A stretch of DNA of 64,000 nucleotides from Arthrobacter sp. P2b (GCF_900168295.1 NZ_FVZL01000015.1:32576-96575); one strand, 5' to 3'; counted from the stretch's first letter, positions 35,769 through 45,459 are shown. Program-made: numbers and translations. Notes: generated from the letters alone by a model not told the origin.

Positions 35769-36575
35769 TCAGTCCGCCAGTTCCACCAGCACGGGGGCGT
35801 GGTCCGAGGCGCCCTTGCCCTTGCGTTCCTCGCGGTCGATCGAGGCGCCGGTGACCCGGCCGGCCAGGGCGGGGGACGCCAGGACGAAGTCGATCCGCAT
35901 GCCTTCGCGCTTGGGGAAGCGCAGCTGGGTGTAGTCCCAGTAGGTGTAGACGCCGGGGCCCGGGGTGTAGGGGCGGACAACGTCCGTGAAGCCGGCGGAT
36001 TCGAAGGCGTGGAATGCGGCACGCTCCGGAGGGCTGACGTGGGTGGACCGGTTGTTCACGAACAGGTCGATGTCCCAGACGTCGTCGTCGAAGGGCGCAA
36101 TGTTCCAGTCGCCCATCAGCGCAACCTGGGCCTGGGGGTTCTCGGTGACGAGTCCCTGCGCGTGCGTCTTGAGGCTCTCCAGCCACTTGAGCTTGTAGGG
36201 CATGTGTTCGTCGTCCAGCGAGCGTCCGTTGGGAACGTAGAGGCTCCAGATCCGGATGCCTGCGCACGTTGCTGCCATGGCCCGGGCTTCCTGCACGGGG
36301 TCCTTGCCGGCCTTGCCGAAGGAGGGCTGGTCAAGGAACGTCCGCTCCACGTCTTCGAGCCCCACGCGGGAAGCGATGGCTACGCCGTTCCACTGGTTCA
36401 CGCCGAAGTGGGCCACTTCGTAGCCCATCCGTTCAAAGAGTTCCCACGGAAAGTTGTCGTCCTTGCACTTGGTCTCCTGGATGGCCAGGACGTCGCAATC
36501 GCTGCGCTGAAGCCAGGCTTCAACGCGGTCGGCGCGGGCACGGAGCGAGTTCACATTCCAGGTAGCTATCTTCAC
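35769..36575 (-). CDS. xth: Exodeoxyribonuclease III
   Basis: A 268-residue AP endonuclease/3'-5' exonuclease of the EEP fold, acting in base excision repair. Motifs run in order: TWNVNSLRAR, LAIQETKC (metal-binding Glu), WSLYVPNG, LMGDWNIAPFDDDVW (Asp, Asn), YWDY and GASDHAPV (catalytic Asp-His). GTG 36575 is the natural start, after a TTAGGA site; the open frame upstream continues without family match. Confidence 0.92.
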   Translation of the reverse strand: MKIATWNVNSLRARADRVEAWLQRSDCDVLAIQETKCKDDNFPWELFERMGYEVAHFGVNQWNGVAIASRVGLEDVERTFLDQPSFGKAGKDPVQEARAMAATCAGIRIWSLYVPNGRSLDDEHMPYKLKWLESLKTHAQGLVTENPQAQVALMGDWNIAPFDDDVWDIDLFVNNRSTHVSPPERAAFHAFESAGFTDVVRPYTPGPGVYTYWDYTQLRFPKREGMRIDFVLASPALAGRVTGASIDREERKGKGASDHAPVLVELAD

Positions 36576-36733
36576 AGTTCCTAACTTACCGTGGCGGCAC
36601 CACCGCTGGTAAAGCGTGGCTGAAGCCTGCGCGGGCGCTTCCAGGGCCGGAAACGGCGGATGGAACTTAGTAGGAAGTCCGAGTATATTCGCAACCAGAG
36701 ATGACCTGGACCACATGCGAAGGAGCATCAGCC

Positions 36734-38233
36734 ATGGTGCGCGAGCTCTCCCATTACGTCGGCGGTCAGCAGACCCCCGGAACTTCAGGCCGCTTCGGCG
36801 ACGTCTTCGATCCCTGCACCGGACGCCTCCAGGCCCGGGTTCCGCTGGCGGACCGGGATGAGGTGCAGAATGCGGTATCCACCGCCGGAAAAGCGCAGGC
36901 GGAATGGGCAGCCATGAACCCGCAACGGCGGGCAAGGATCCTGCTCGCCTTCGTGGACCTGGTCAACCGCAACATGGACGAGCTGGCCCGGCTCTTGTCC
37001 TCCGAACACGGAAAGACCCTCGCCGATTCCAGGGGAGACATCCAGCGGGGCCTGGAAGTGGTGGAGTTCGCGGCCGGAGCACCGCACCTGCTCAAAGGTG
37101 AGTTCTCCAGCGACGCAGGCGCGGGAATTGATATCCATTCGCTCCGCCAGCCGCTGGGCGTGGTGGCAGGCATAACCCCCTTCAACTTTCCCGCCATGAT
37201 TCCGCTGTGGAAGTCGGGTCCGGCCCTGGCCGCGGGCAACGCGTTCATCCTGAAACCCTCGGAGCGTGACCCCTCGGTGCCGCTCCGGCTGGCGGAACTC
37301 TACAGCGAGGCGGGCGTGCCGGACGGGGTGTTCAACGTGGTCAACGGCGACAAGGAAGCCGTGGACGCGCTGCTTGAGGACCCCCGGGTCAAGGCGGTGG
37401 GCTTTGTGGGGTCCACACCCATTGCCCAGTACATCTACGCCACAGCTGCCGCGCACGGCAAACGGGCCCAGTGTTTCGGCGGGGCCAAGAACCACATGGT
37501 GGTCATGCCGGACGCGGATCTTGACCAGGCCGCGGACGCCCTGATTGGTTCCGGCTACGGCTCCGCGGGTGAGCGCTGCATGGCGATCTCCGTTGCCGTG
37601 CCGGTGGGCGAGGGCACCGCTGACCGGCTGGTGGCCAGGCTCCAGGAACGGGTGAAGGCCCTCAAGGTGGGCCACAGCCTGGAGGCGGACACGGACTTCG
37701 GTCCCGTGGTGACGGCCGCCGCCAGGGAACGGATCGAAGGCTGCATCCGGGCAGGTGTGGACGACGGCGCCACCCTCCTTGCTGACGGCCGCGGGCTTCG
37801 CGTAGCGGGCTATGATGACGGCTTTTGGGTGGGCCCCACCCTCTTCGACCACGTCACCCCGGACATGGCCCTCTACCGCGAGGAGATCTTCGGCCCGGTC
37901 CTCAGTGTTGTCCGGGCAGCCGGTTACGATGAAGCCCTCCGGCTGTGCACCGACAACCCATACGGCAACGGCGTAGCCATTTTTACCCGCGACGGCGATG
38001 CCGCCCGCGATTTCGCCACCCGGGTGGACGTGGGCATGGTGGGGATCAACGTTCCCATCCCCGTGCCCCTCGCCTATTACACCTTTGGCGGCTGGAAAGC
38101 CTCCGGCTTCGGCGACCTGAATCAGCACGGCGCGGACGCCTTCCGCTTCTACACCAAGACCAAGACCGTCACCACGCGCTGGCCGTCCGGAATACGCCAC
38201 GGGGCCAGCTTCGTGATGCCGGAGGGAAGCTGA
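36734..38233 (+). CDS. mmsA: CoA-acylating methylmalonate-semialdehyde dehydrogenase
   Basis: A 499-residue aldehyde dehydrogenase that turns methylmalonate semialdehyde into propionyl-CoA, the end of valine catabolism. Family-specific traits: Cys282 nucleophile in GERCMAISVAVPVG, the FGGAKNHMVVMPDADL block and PFNFPAMIPLWKSGPAL. AAGGAG lies 9 bases before ATG 36734; an earlier ATG at 36701 is not preceded by a site. First of a four-gene operon with hydrolase, mmsB and an enoyl-CoA hydratase. Confidence 0.92.
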   Translation: MVRELSHYVGGQQTPGTSGRFGDVFDPCTGRLQARVPLADRDEVQNAVSTAGKAQAEWAAMNPQRRARILLAFVDLVNRNMDELARLLSSEHGKTLADSRGDIQRGLEVVEFAAGAPHLLKGEFSSDAGAGIDIHSLRQPLGVVAGITPFNFPAMIPLWKSGPALAAGNAFILKPSERDPSVPLRLAELYSEAGVPDGVFNVVNGDKEAVDALLEDPRVKAVGFVGSTPIAQYIYATAAAHGKRAQCFGGAKNHMVVMPDADLDQAADALIGSGYGSAGERCMAISVAVPVGEGTADRLVARLQERVKALKVGHSLEADTDFGPVVTAAARERIEGCIRAGVDDGATLLADGRGLRVAGYDDGFWVGPTLFDHVTPDMALYREEIFGPVLSVVRAAGYDEALRLCTDNPYGNGVAIFTRDGDAARDFATRVDVGMVGINVPIPVPLAYYTFGGWKASGFGDLNQHGADAFRFYTKTKTVTTRWPSGIRHGASFVMPEGS

Positions 38234-39357
38234 TGGCCGGCACCTCCGGCCGTGCGGACGCGGCGCAGGGGGATACGGGCAGTTCCCAAGTGCTGTTCGA
38301 GCGCCGCGGCCGGCTCGCGGTGGCCACCCTCAACAGGCCCAGGGCAGTCAACGCACTGACCGCCGGCATGGTGGGCTTGCTCCTGGAGCAGCTGACCGCC
38401 TGGGCCGATGACGACGGCGTAGCCACCGTCCTGGTGCAGGGCGCCGGAGAGCGGGGCCTCTGCGCGGGCGGGGACATCGTGGCGATCTACGAGGACATCC
38501 CGCAGGGCGGCGCCCGGACCGCAGCTTTCTGGCAGACGGAGTACCGGGTCAATTCCCTGATTGCGCGGTACCCCAAGCCGTACGTAGCGCTCATGGACGG
38601 GCTGGTACTGGGCGGCGGGGTGGGAATTTCCGCCCACGGGTCCGTCCGCGTGGTCACCGAACGCACCCGGACGGGCATGCCAGAAACCACCATCGGCTTC
38701 GCCCCCGACGTCGGCGGGACATTCCTGCTGGCCCGCGCACCGGGGGAAGCGGGAACCCACGCTGCCCTGACCGGGGCGCACCTGACCGGTCCGGACGCGC
38801 TGCACCTGGGACTGGCGGACCACTACGTCCCGTCTGAGCGGCTGCCCGGACTCGTGGCCGCGCTGGAGAAGGAAAGCGCGGAAGACGCCGTCGGACGCTT
38901 TACTGCCGTACCTCCGCCCTCGGTGCTGGCCGGCCAGCGCGAGTGGATCGACGCCTGTTACGCCTTCGCCGACGCCGAGGACATCGTCCGGCGGCTCCGC
39001 AGCTGGAACGGACAAGGCACGGCGGACGCGGCACACGCCGCTGACACCATCGAAGGGAAGTCTCCCACGTCGGTCAAGGTCACGCTGGAATCCCTGCGGC
39101 GGGCCAGGACACTGGCGCTGGACGAGGCATTGGCCCAGGAGTACAGGGTTGGCCTGCGGTTCCTGTCCGGCCCCGACTTCCGCGAGGGCATCCGCGCGCA
39201 GGTGGTGGACAAGGACCGCACGCCCCGCTGGACGCCGCCAACGCTCGGGGAGGTGCGTCCGGAACACGTTGCCCGCTTTTTCGAACCGCTGGACGGCAGG
39301 GAACTGGACCTCCGTGCAGGCGGGGGACTGCAACTAGAGGAGACGGACCATGTCTGA
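38233..39357 (+). CDS. 3-hydroxyisobutyryl-CoA hydrolase
   Basis: A 374-residue crotonase-fold protein. Its long C-terminal part (about 260-374) and the GERGLCAGGDIVAIYEDI, MDGLVLGGGVGISAHG and PETTIGFAPDVGGTFLLAR blocks mark the 3-hydroxyisobutyryl-CoA hydrolase branch rather than a plain hydratase. It makes free 3-hydroxyisobutyrate for MmsB. The ATG overlaps the mmsA stop by one base and its stop overlaps mmsB by 8 bases. Confidence 0.88.
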   Translation: MAGTSGRADAAQGDTGSSQVLFERRGRLAVATLNRPRAVNALTAGMVGLLLEQLTAWADDDGVATVLVQGAGERGLCAGGDIVAIYEDIPQGGARTAAFWQTEYRVNSLIARYPKPYVALMDGLVLGGGVGISAHGSVRVVTERTRTGMPETTIGFAPDVGGTFLLARAPGEAGTHAALTGAHLTGPDALHLGLADHYVPSERLPGLVAALEKESAEDAVGRFTAVPPPSVLAGQREWIDACYAFADAEDIVRRLRSWNGQGTADAAHAADTIEGKSPTSVKVTLESLRRARTLALDEALAQEYRVGLRFLSGPDFREGIRAQVVDKDRTPRWTPPTLGEVRPEHVARFFEPLDGRELDLRAGGGLQLEETDHV

Positions 39358-40345
39358 AAAGTACACCGTGGCCTTCCTGGGCCTGGGGCACATGGGCGGG
39401 CCCATGGCCGCGAACCTGGTCAGGGCAGGCTATGGGGTGTCCGGGTTCGACGTGGTCCCGGCTGCCCTCGAAGCGGCCAGGGCCCAGGGAATTCCGGTTG
39501 CGGGCAGCGCCACGGAGACACTGAGGGGTGCTGACGTGGTGCTGACCATGTTCCAGAGCGGCCAGCAGGTGCTCGACGCCTACCGCGGAACCTCCGGGGA
39601 GCCGGGCCTGCTGGCAACAGCCGCTCCCGGGACCCTGTTCCTGGACTGCTCCACCATCAACGTTGACGAGGCACGCGAGGCGGCGCGTCTGGCTATCGAG
39701 GCAGGCCACCGCTCCGTGGACGCCCCGGTCTCCGGCGGCGTAGTGGGCGCCGAAGCCGGAACCCTCACCTTCATGGTGGGCGCGGACGCGGAAGACTTCG
39801 AGACCGTCCGCCCGCTGCTGGAGGTGATGGGCAAACGCGTGGTGCACTGCGGGGCGCACGGGGCAGGCCAGGCGGCCAAAGTCTGCAACAACCTCATACT
39901 GGGTGTGTCCATGATCGCCGTCAGCGAGGCCTTCGTGCTCGGCGAAAAGCTGGGCCTGACCCACCAGGCCCTCTTCGATGTTGCCTCGGCCGCTTCCGGG
40001 CAGTGCTGGGCCCTGACCACCAACTGCCCGGTGCCCGGCCCTGTTCCCGGCAGTCCGGCCAACCGGGACTACCAGCCGGGGTTTGCCGGCGCGCTCATGG
40101 CCAAGGACCTCAACCTCGCGGTCAACGCACTCCGCAGCACCGGGGTGGCGGGTCGGATGGGCCCCCTCGCCGCCGAAATCTACGATACGTTTGCCGCGGA
40201 AGGCGGCGCCGGCCGGGACTTCTCCGCGATCATCACCGATATCCGGGAGAAATCCGGAAACCAGGGCGCGGATGCCCCGGGGAAGGCGCAGGCAACGCCT
40301 GCAGCGCCGGCCACGACAGCACACGACGACGGGAGCCCTGAATGA
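39350..40345 (+). CDS. mmsB: 3-hydroxyisobutyrate dehydrogenase
   Basis: A 331-residue beta-hydroxyacid dehydrogenase. N-terminal NAD-binding motif GLGHMGGPMAANL, substrate motif DAPVSGGVVGAEAGTL, and catalytic Lys in GAGQAAKVCNNLILG. It oxidises 3-hydroxyisobutyrate to methylmalonate semialdehyde for MmsA. The C-terminus has an extra, Ala/Pro-rich tail of about 35 residues beyond the usual 295. Coupled to the next gene by ATGA. Confidence 0.92.
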   Translation: MSEKYTVAFLGLGHMGGPMAANLVRAGYGVSGFDVVPAALEAARAQGIPVAGSATETLRGADVVLTMFQSGQQVLDAYRGTSGEPGLLATAAPGTLFLDCSTINVDEAREAARLAIEAGHRSVDAPVSGGVVGAEAGTLTFMVGADAEDFETVRPLLEVMGKRVVHCGAHGAGQAAKVCNNLILGVSMIAVSEAFVLGEKLGLTHQALFDVASAASGQCWALTTNCPVPGPVPGSPANRDYQPGFAGALMAKDLNLAVNALRSTGVAGRMGPLAAEIYDTFAAEGGAGRDFSAIITDIREKSGNQGADAPGKAQATPAAPATTAHDDGSPE

Positions 40346-41118
40346 CGGAGTACGCCAACATCCTGGTGGAGCAGCGGGGCCGGGTGGGCCTTGTGACACT
40401 CAACCGGCCGCAGGCGCTGAATGCGCTGAACAAGGCCACCATGGAGGAGCTGGTTTCGGCCGTGACCGCCATGGATGCTGATCCCGGGGTGGGAGCGGTG
40501 GTGATCACCGGATCAGGCAAGGCGTTCGCCGCCGGCGCCGACATCAAGGAGATGGCGTCCCAGGGCTATATGGACATGTACGCGGCTGACTGGTTCCGGG
40601 GGTGGGAGGATTTCACGCGGCTGCGCATCCCCACTGTCGCCGCGGTGTCCGGGTTTGCCCTCGGCGGAGGGTGCGAACTGGCCATGATGTGCGACCTCAT
40701 CATCGCCGGGGACAACGCCAAGTTCGGGCAGCCGGAAATCAACTTGGGCGTCCTCCCCGGCATGGGCGGGTCCCAGCGGCTGACCCGGGCCGTGGGCAAG
40801 GCCAAGGCGATGGACCTGATCCTGACCGGCCGATTCATCGGGGCGGAGGAGGCCGACAGGTGCGGCCTGGTGTCGCGGATTGTTCCTGCCGAGGACGTTG
40901 TAGCCGAGGCGCTCAAAGCCGCCGAAGTCATTGCGGGAAAATCCAAGCCCGTGGCCATGGCGGCCAAGGAAGCAGTGAACGCCGCCTTCGAAACCGGGCT
41001 CGCCCAGGGGGTCCTGTTCGAGCGCCGGCTCTTCCATTCCCTCTTTGCCACGGAGGACCAGAAAGAAGGCATGGCGGCGTTCACCGAAAAGCGCCAGCCG
41101 GACTTTAGGCACCGGTAA
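40342..41118 (+). CDS. Enoyl-CoA hydratase
   Basis: A 258-residue crotonase with the oxyanion-hole blocks GSGKAFAAGADIKEM and VAAVSGFALGGGCELAMMCD and both catalytic Glu positions (GGCELA and QPEINLGVLPGMGGSQRL). Likely hydrates methacrylyl-CoA in valine degradation, given the operon. Its 3' end overlaps the convergent reductase gene by 14 bases. Confidence 0.9.
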   Translation: MTEYANILVEQRGRVGLVTLNRPQALNALNKATMEELVSAVTAMDADPGVGAVVITGSGKAFAAGADIKEMASQGYMDMYAADWFRGWEDFTRLRIPTVAAVSGFALGGGCELAMMCDLIIAGDNAKFGQPEINLGVLPGMGGSQRLTRAVGKAKAMDLILTGRFIGAEEADRCGLVSRIVPAEDVVAEALKAAEVIAGKSKPVAMAAKEAVNAAFETGLAQGVLFERRLFHSLFATEDQKEGMAAFTEKRQPDFRHR

Positions 41119-42097
41119 GCGCCAGGGACTCCCGATAGGCATTGACGTCGCGGTCCAGTTCTTCAGCCATCATGTGGTTGTTGATCATGACGGCGGTCCA
41201 CGCCGCGGCCGCGGCGGACGCCAACACCTGCGCCCTCAGGTCCGTGACGTTGCCCGCTGCCCAGACGCCGGGCACGGCGGTGGCGCCATCGGCGTCGGTT
41301 TCGAGGTAGTCACCGATGCCCATCGGGTGCGCCGTGGCGGACAGGCCGAGGCCGGAAAACGCCGCGAGGCGGGAATGGACCCGTGCTCCCACAACCACGG
41401 CCTCCACCGCCACCTCCGGTCCGCCCGCCAACGCCACCCCGCGCAGGGCATCGTTTTCCACCCTCAGCGCTTCCACGGCGCCTGCAACCACCTTGACCCC
41501 GCGGGCGGCCAACTGTTCGTGCTCCCCGTCCGAGGGATCCGTCCTGTCATTGAGGAACAGGGTGATGTTGCTGCTCCACTGCCGGAACAGCAGGGCCTGG
41601 TGCACCGACCACGGGCCGTTGCCGAGGATGCCGATGGCCTGGTCCTGCACCTCCCAGCCATGGCAGAAGGGGCAGTGCAGCACGTCCTTGCCCCACCGCT
41701 CCTGAAGCCCCGGAATGTCCGGCAGCTCATCCACCAGTCCGGTGGTGACCAGGAGTCGCCGGCCGCGAAGCTGCCTCCCGTCGTCGAGCGTCACCTCGAA
41801 GCCCCGGCGCACGTCGCCGCTGGTGGCCATTACCTCACCCCGCACAACCACGGCACCGTAGTGCTCCGCCTCGGCACGCCCGATGGCCAACAGCTCTGCC
41901 GGGTCGATGCCGTCACGGGACAAAAAGCCATGCACACCCTCTGCCGGAGCGTTCCGTGGCTGGCCGCCGTCCACCACCGCCACTGAACGCCGGGTGCGGC
42001 CCAGCATCTGGGCTGCGCTCAAGCCGGCAGCACCGCCGCCCACTATCACGACGTCATACATGGAATCGGCACTCTTAGTATTTCCCTTTTCAGTCAT
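41105..42097 (-). CDS. Thioredoxin reductase-like FAD/NAD(P) oxidoreductase
   Basis: A 330-residue flavoprotein of the two-dinucleotide-fold group: FAD motif VVIVGGGAAGLSAAQML (about 15-31), redox-type CPFC in HCPFCHGWEV (near 145), NAD motif GILGNGPWSVHQ and a final GVWAAGNVTDLRAQV. Many actinobacterial homologues with this HCPFCHGWEV box are annotated thioredoxin reductase-like without a proven partner. ATG 42097 is used, though Met13 starts the conserved core. It is divergent from an XRE-cupin regulator and likely under its control. Confidence 0.85.
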   Translation of the reverse strand: MTEKGNTKSADSMYDVVIVGGGAAGLSAAQMLGRTRRSVAVVDGGQPRNAPAEGVHGFLSRDGIDPAELLAIGRAEAEHYGAVVVRGEVMATSGDVRRGFEVTLDDGRQLRGRRLLVTTGLVDELPDIPGLQERWGKDVLHCPFCHGWEVQDQAIGILGNGPWSVHQALLFRQWSSNITLFLNDRTDPSDGEHEQLAARGVKVVAGAVEALRVENDALRGVALAGGPEVAVEAVVVGARVHSRLAAFSGLGLSATAHPMGIGDYLETDADGATAVPGVWAAGNVTDLRAQVLASAAAAAWTAVMINNHMMAEELDRDVNAYRESLALTGA

Positions 42098-42129
42098 GGA
42101 TTCATCGTGTGCCCCTTATGGAACTGTTG

Positions 42130-42143
42130 GCAAAGTAATTTGC
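42130..42143. promoter_or_regulatory. Candidate operator of the XRE-cupin regulator
   Basis: GCAAAGTAATTTGC matches its reverse complement in 12 of 14 bases and sits in the 66-bp gap between the two divergent genes; a GGCAAAATT half site follows at 42150. Confidence 0.55.
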
Positions 42144-42163
42144 TGGTATGGCAAAATTCGAGG

Positions 42164-42748
42164 ATGGATGAAAACCTCGACGACGTGCTGGCGGCTGTTG
42201 GCCCGCGACTGCGGGCCCTCCGCCTCAGCCGCGATGTCACGCTGACCGCGCTGGCACAGGAAACCGGAATTTCGGTGAGCACGCTGTCCCGGCTCGAAGC
42301 CGGCCAGCGCCGGCCAAACCTGGAATTGCTCCTGCCGCTGGCAAAGGCACACCAGGTCCCCCTGGACGAGCTGGTGGGCGCGCCGGACACGGGCGACCCC
42401 CGCGTGCACCTGCGGCCCATCGTGGCGAGGGGCATGACCATCGTTCCGCTGACCCGGAAGCCGGGCGGCATCCAGGCCTACAAGCACATCCTGCCGGCCG
42501 GCCCGCTGGAGGAGCCCAACCCCCAGGTGCACGAGGGCTACGAGTGGCTGTATGTGCTCAATGGAAAGCTGCGCATGGTGCTGGGAACCCAGGATCTTGT
42601 CCTCCGCTCGGGGGAAGCCGCCGAGTTCGACACGCGGATACCGCATTGGTTCGGCAGGGCCGACGGAAAGGCCGTGGAGTTCCTGAGCCTGTTCGGGACG
42701 CAGGGGGAGCGGATGCACGTGCGGGCCAAACCGGCAGGGAAACAGTAG
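42164..42748 (+). CDS. XRE-family regulator with cupin domain
   Basis: A 194-residue protein: helix-turn-helix (about 10-65, VTLTALAQETGISVSTLSRLEAGQ) and a cupin_2 domain (about 105-185) with HEGYEWLYVLNG and RSGEAAEFDTRIPHWFG. Such proteins sense a small molecule in the cupin. ATG 42164 begins the HTH; a close GAGG or a leaderless transcript is possible. It likely controls itself and the divergent reductase gene. Confidence 0.88.
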   Translation: MDENLDDVLAAVGPRLRALRLSRDVTLTALAQETGISVSTLSRLEAGQRRPNLELLLPLAKAHQVPLDELVGAPDTGDPRVHLRPIVARGMTIVPLTRKPGGIQAYKHILPAGPLEEPNPQVHEGYEWLYVLNGKLRMVLGTQDLVLRSGEAAEFDTRIPHWFGRADGKAVEFLSLFGTQGERMHVRAKPAGKQ

Positions 42749-42845
42749 GGGGTTTTCCCGGCTGCCAGCTTGCGCTCAGGACCGTAAGGTAGAAAAGACC
42801 GGCAGGAGCCGCAGAGGCGATGCAGCGGGAATCGGGGGAGAGTTG

Positions 42846-43499
42846 ATGTTGGTGACAGCGACGGGGGCCGCAAGCCCGACTGACGGGCTGGGCGGACTGG
42901 TGGGCGTTGCGGCGCGGGCCATCGACAGCCTTGGCGAATGGGGCGTAGGCGCATTCACCCTTGCTGAAACCGTGGTGCCGCCCATCCCCAGCGAGGTGAT
43001 CCTGCCGCTCGCCGGGTACCTGGCCAAGCAGGGGTCCCTGAACCTGGTCCTCGTTTTTGTCACGAGTACCCTTGGCGCCTATCTGGGAGCGCTCTTGCTC
43101 TACTGGCTCGGAGCGAAGCTGGGGCTGGAGCGGTCCATCCGCGGCCTGTCCAAACTGCCCCTGGTGGACCGTGAGGACTTCGAGCATGCGGCCGGGTGGT
43201 TCCGCCGCCACGGCAGGTCCTCCATTTTCTTCGGCCGGCTCCTTCCGGGGGTGCGCAGCCTGATCTCCCTCCCCGCCGGGGCCGCGTCGATGCCGCTGGG
43301 AACTTTCAGCCTGTACACCCTGGCCGGCAGCGGGCTGTGGAACGGCGCCCTGATTGGCCTGGGGTACCTGCTGGGCACCCAGTACCGGCTGATCGAGCAG
43401 TACTCCCGGTTCCTCAACTACGCGGTGTACGCCGCCCTGGTGGTCACCGTGGTCCTGCTCGTTGCCAGGCGGGTCAAGCGGGCGAAGGCCCGGCGCTGA
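42846..43499 (+). CDS. DedA-family membrane protein
   Basis: A 217-residue protein of the DedA/SNARE-associated family: ETVVPPIPSEVILPLAGYLA, GAYLGALLLYWLGAKLG and GRLLPGVRSLISLPAGAASM blocks, plus about five hydrophobic segments. DedA proteins are linked to lipid flipping and membrane homeostasis. ATG 42846 has GGGGGAG upstream; a TTG three bases earlier is possible. Confidence 0.9.
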   Translation: MLVTATGAASPTDGLGGLVGVAARAIDSLGEWGVGAFTLAETVVPPIPSEVILPLAGYLAKQGSLNLVLVFVTSTLGAYLGALLLYWLGAKLGLERSIRGLSKLPLVDREDFEHAAGWFRRHGRSSIFFGRLLPGVRSLISLPAGAASMPLGTFSLYTLAGSGLWNGALIGLGYLLGTQYRLIEQYSRFLNYAVYAALVVTVVLLVARRVKRAKARR

Positions 43500-43539
43500 C
43501 CTCTGCTTGACCATGGCGCTGACCCTGTGAAGGCTCCCG

Positions 43540-44046
43540 TCAATCGGCGAAGTCGCCGGCATTCCGCCGGAAATCCCCGAGGATCCGGATCAACTGGTCA
43601 ACGTCGCCGGGACTGAACCCTGGATCGCTGAACACCTCACTGTTCAGGGCCGCCGTCGAACGCTTCGCCAGGCTGCGCCCCTCGCCGGTGAGCTCGATGA
43701 GAGTTGTGCGGCCGTCCGTGGGATGTGGTGAGCGGGCCACCAGGCCGGCCCGTTCAAGCCGGTCCACGGCGTTGGTGATGGAGGTGGGGTGGACCTGGAG
43801 CAGGGCGCTGGCCTTCTTCATGGGCAGCGAGCCCTTCCGCGCGAAGCTCAGCAGCGCCAGGAGTTCGTAGCGGGCAAACGTGAGGCCGAAAGGTTTAAGT
43901 GTTGCTTCGATCCTGGCCAGGAGGATCTGCTGGGTGCGCATCACCGCAGTTATGGCGGCCATGGGCGCGGCAACGTCCGGCCAGCCATGCTCTTCCCAGT
44001 TGCGCCGGGCGTCAGCAATGGGATCGCGGGACAACGGAGTACCCAT
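43540..44046 (-). CDS. MarR-family transcriptional regulator
   Basis: A 168-residue winged-helix regulator: recognition region SALLQVHPTSITNAVDRLERAGLVARSPHPTDGRTTLIELT (key wing residues DGR). ATG 44046 follows AAGGGG. It is divergent from an acyl-CoA dehydrogenase gene by 74 bp, and probably controls it in response to an acyl-CoA or aromatic ligand. Confidence 0.9.
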   Translation of the reverse strand: MGTPLSRDPIADARRNWEEHGWPDVAAPMAAITAVMRTQQILLARIEATLKPFGLTFARYELLALLSFARKGSLPMKKASALLQVHPTSITNAVDRLERAGLVARSPHPTDGRTTLIELTGEGRSLAKRSTAALNSEVFSDPGFSPGDVDQLIRILGDFRRNAGDFAD

Positions 44047-44120
44047 GCCAGCCCCTTTCCGAAAAGCCTGTGAATATACTAGGACATCCAACGGTTTGGC
44101 GAGGGAAGGGATCGTAGCCC

Positions 44121-45308
44121 GTGCAGCCCCAAAGACGTGGCGGCGGCGAGCCGCCGTTTCCCGACGCGGACCTGATGCACGTCGTGGAGCTCCTGCCGCC
44201 TCCGGAGCGGGAACGGTATGCCCGCATCCGGGAGTTCCTCCAGGCGTCCGTCCGCCAGGCATCCGTCGAATACTGGAACCGCGAGGAATTTCCCTTCGGC
44301 CTGCTGGCGGACATGGGAAGGCATGGGCTGGGCGCCCTGCAGGTGGACGGCAGCTCGGCCCTGTTCAAAGGGCTGATGTACGTGGAGATGGCCCGCGCCG
44401 ATGTATCCCTCTCTGCCCTGGCCGGCATCCATAACGAGCTGATTGTCGGCATGGTCGGCCAGCTGGGATCCGACGAGCAGAGGCGCCGCTGGCTGCCCGG
44501 CCTCAGGAGCTTCGCCCAGCTGGGGGCCTTCGCCCTGACGGAGCCCGGCCACGGCTCGGACATCTCCAGGGGGCTGGAGGCTTCCGCCCGGCGGGCAGGC
44601 TCCGAATGGATCCTGAACGGGGAAAAACGCTGGATCGGTGCCGGAACCATCGCCGACTTCGCGCTGGTGTGGGCCCGGGACGAGGCGGACCAGGCCATCA
44701 AGGGCTTCATCGTGGAGACCGACCGTCCCGGCTACTCGGCCACCAAGATCTCCAACAAAATCGGGCTGCGCATCATGCAAAACGCCGACATCGTGCTGGA
44801 GGACGTCCGGATTCCGGCTGCCAACATCCTCCCGGGGGCCGCCCACTTTGCTTCAGCCAATGGGCTGCTGCGGGATTCGCGTGCCTGGGTGGGGTGGCAG
44901 GCGGCGGGGATCCAGCTGGCGGCCTTCGATGTTGCCCGGGGGTATGCGCTGGAGCGCCGGCAGTTCGGCAGGCCACTGGCGGGATTCCAGCTGGTCCAGC
45001 AACAGCTCGCGGACATCCTGGGCAACGCCTCGGCGTCGCTCTCGCTTATGGTGCAGCTGGCGCGGATCCAGGCGGATGGCACGCTGGAGATGGCGCAGGC
45101 CGCCATGGCAAAAGCCACCACCACCCGCCTCGCCCGTTCCTCGGTGGCGATGGGCCGCTCGCTGCTGGGTGGCAACGGCATCAGCAGCGACTACGAAATG
45201 GCCAAGCTGTTCGGAGACGCCGAAATCCTCTACACCTACGAAGGCAGCTACGAGATCAACTCGCTTCTGGTAGGGCGGGCGGTCACCGGCATCTCTGCGT
45301 TCACCTGA
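44121..45308 (+). CDS. Acyl-CoA dehydrogenase, glutaryl-CoA dehydrogenase-like
   Basis: A 395-residue flavoenzyme. FAD/substrate blocks ALTEPGHGSDIS and the C-terminal helix region with ERRQFGRPLAGFQLVQQ are present. The catalytic base is probably the Glu in YTYEGSYEINSLLVGRAVTG, the position used by glutaryl- and isovaleryl-like groups. GTG start with GGGAAGGG about 11 bases upstream; Met19 is an alternative. Divergent MarR gene suggests regulated use. Confidence 0.88.
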   Translation: MQPQRRGGGEPPFPDADLMHVVELLPPPERERYARIREFLQASVRQASVEYWNREEFPFGLLADMGRHGLGALQVDGSSALFKGLMYVEMARADVSLSALAGIHNELIVGMVGQLGSDEQRRRWLPGLRSFAQLGAFALTEPGHGSDISRGLEASARRAGSEWILNGEKRWIGAGTIADFALVWARDEADQAIKGFIVETDRPGYSATKISNKIGLRIMQNADIVLEDVRIPAANILPGAAHFASANGLLRDSRAWVGWQAAGIQLAAFDVARGYALERRQFGRPLAGFQLVQQQLADILGNASASLSLMVQLARIQADGTLEMAQAAMAKATTTRLARSSVAMGRSLLGGNGISSDYEMAKLFGDAEILYTYEGSYEINSLLVGRAVTGISAFT

Positions 45309-45459
45309 CAGGGGTGCCTTACCGTGGCAACGCTGCCTGACCTGACAGCGCCTGGCCGCCGGCGGAACGTTGTCCCGCGGGCCGTGCCTCGCTAGCATCG
45401 AAGAGGTAAGCCTACTTAGTTTTCTGGCTCCACGTTCGGTGGGGGTGCGGGAAGGAATC

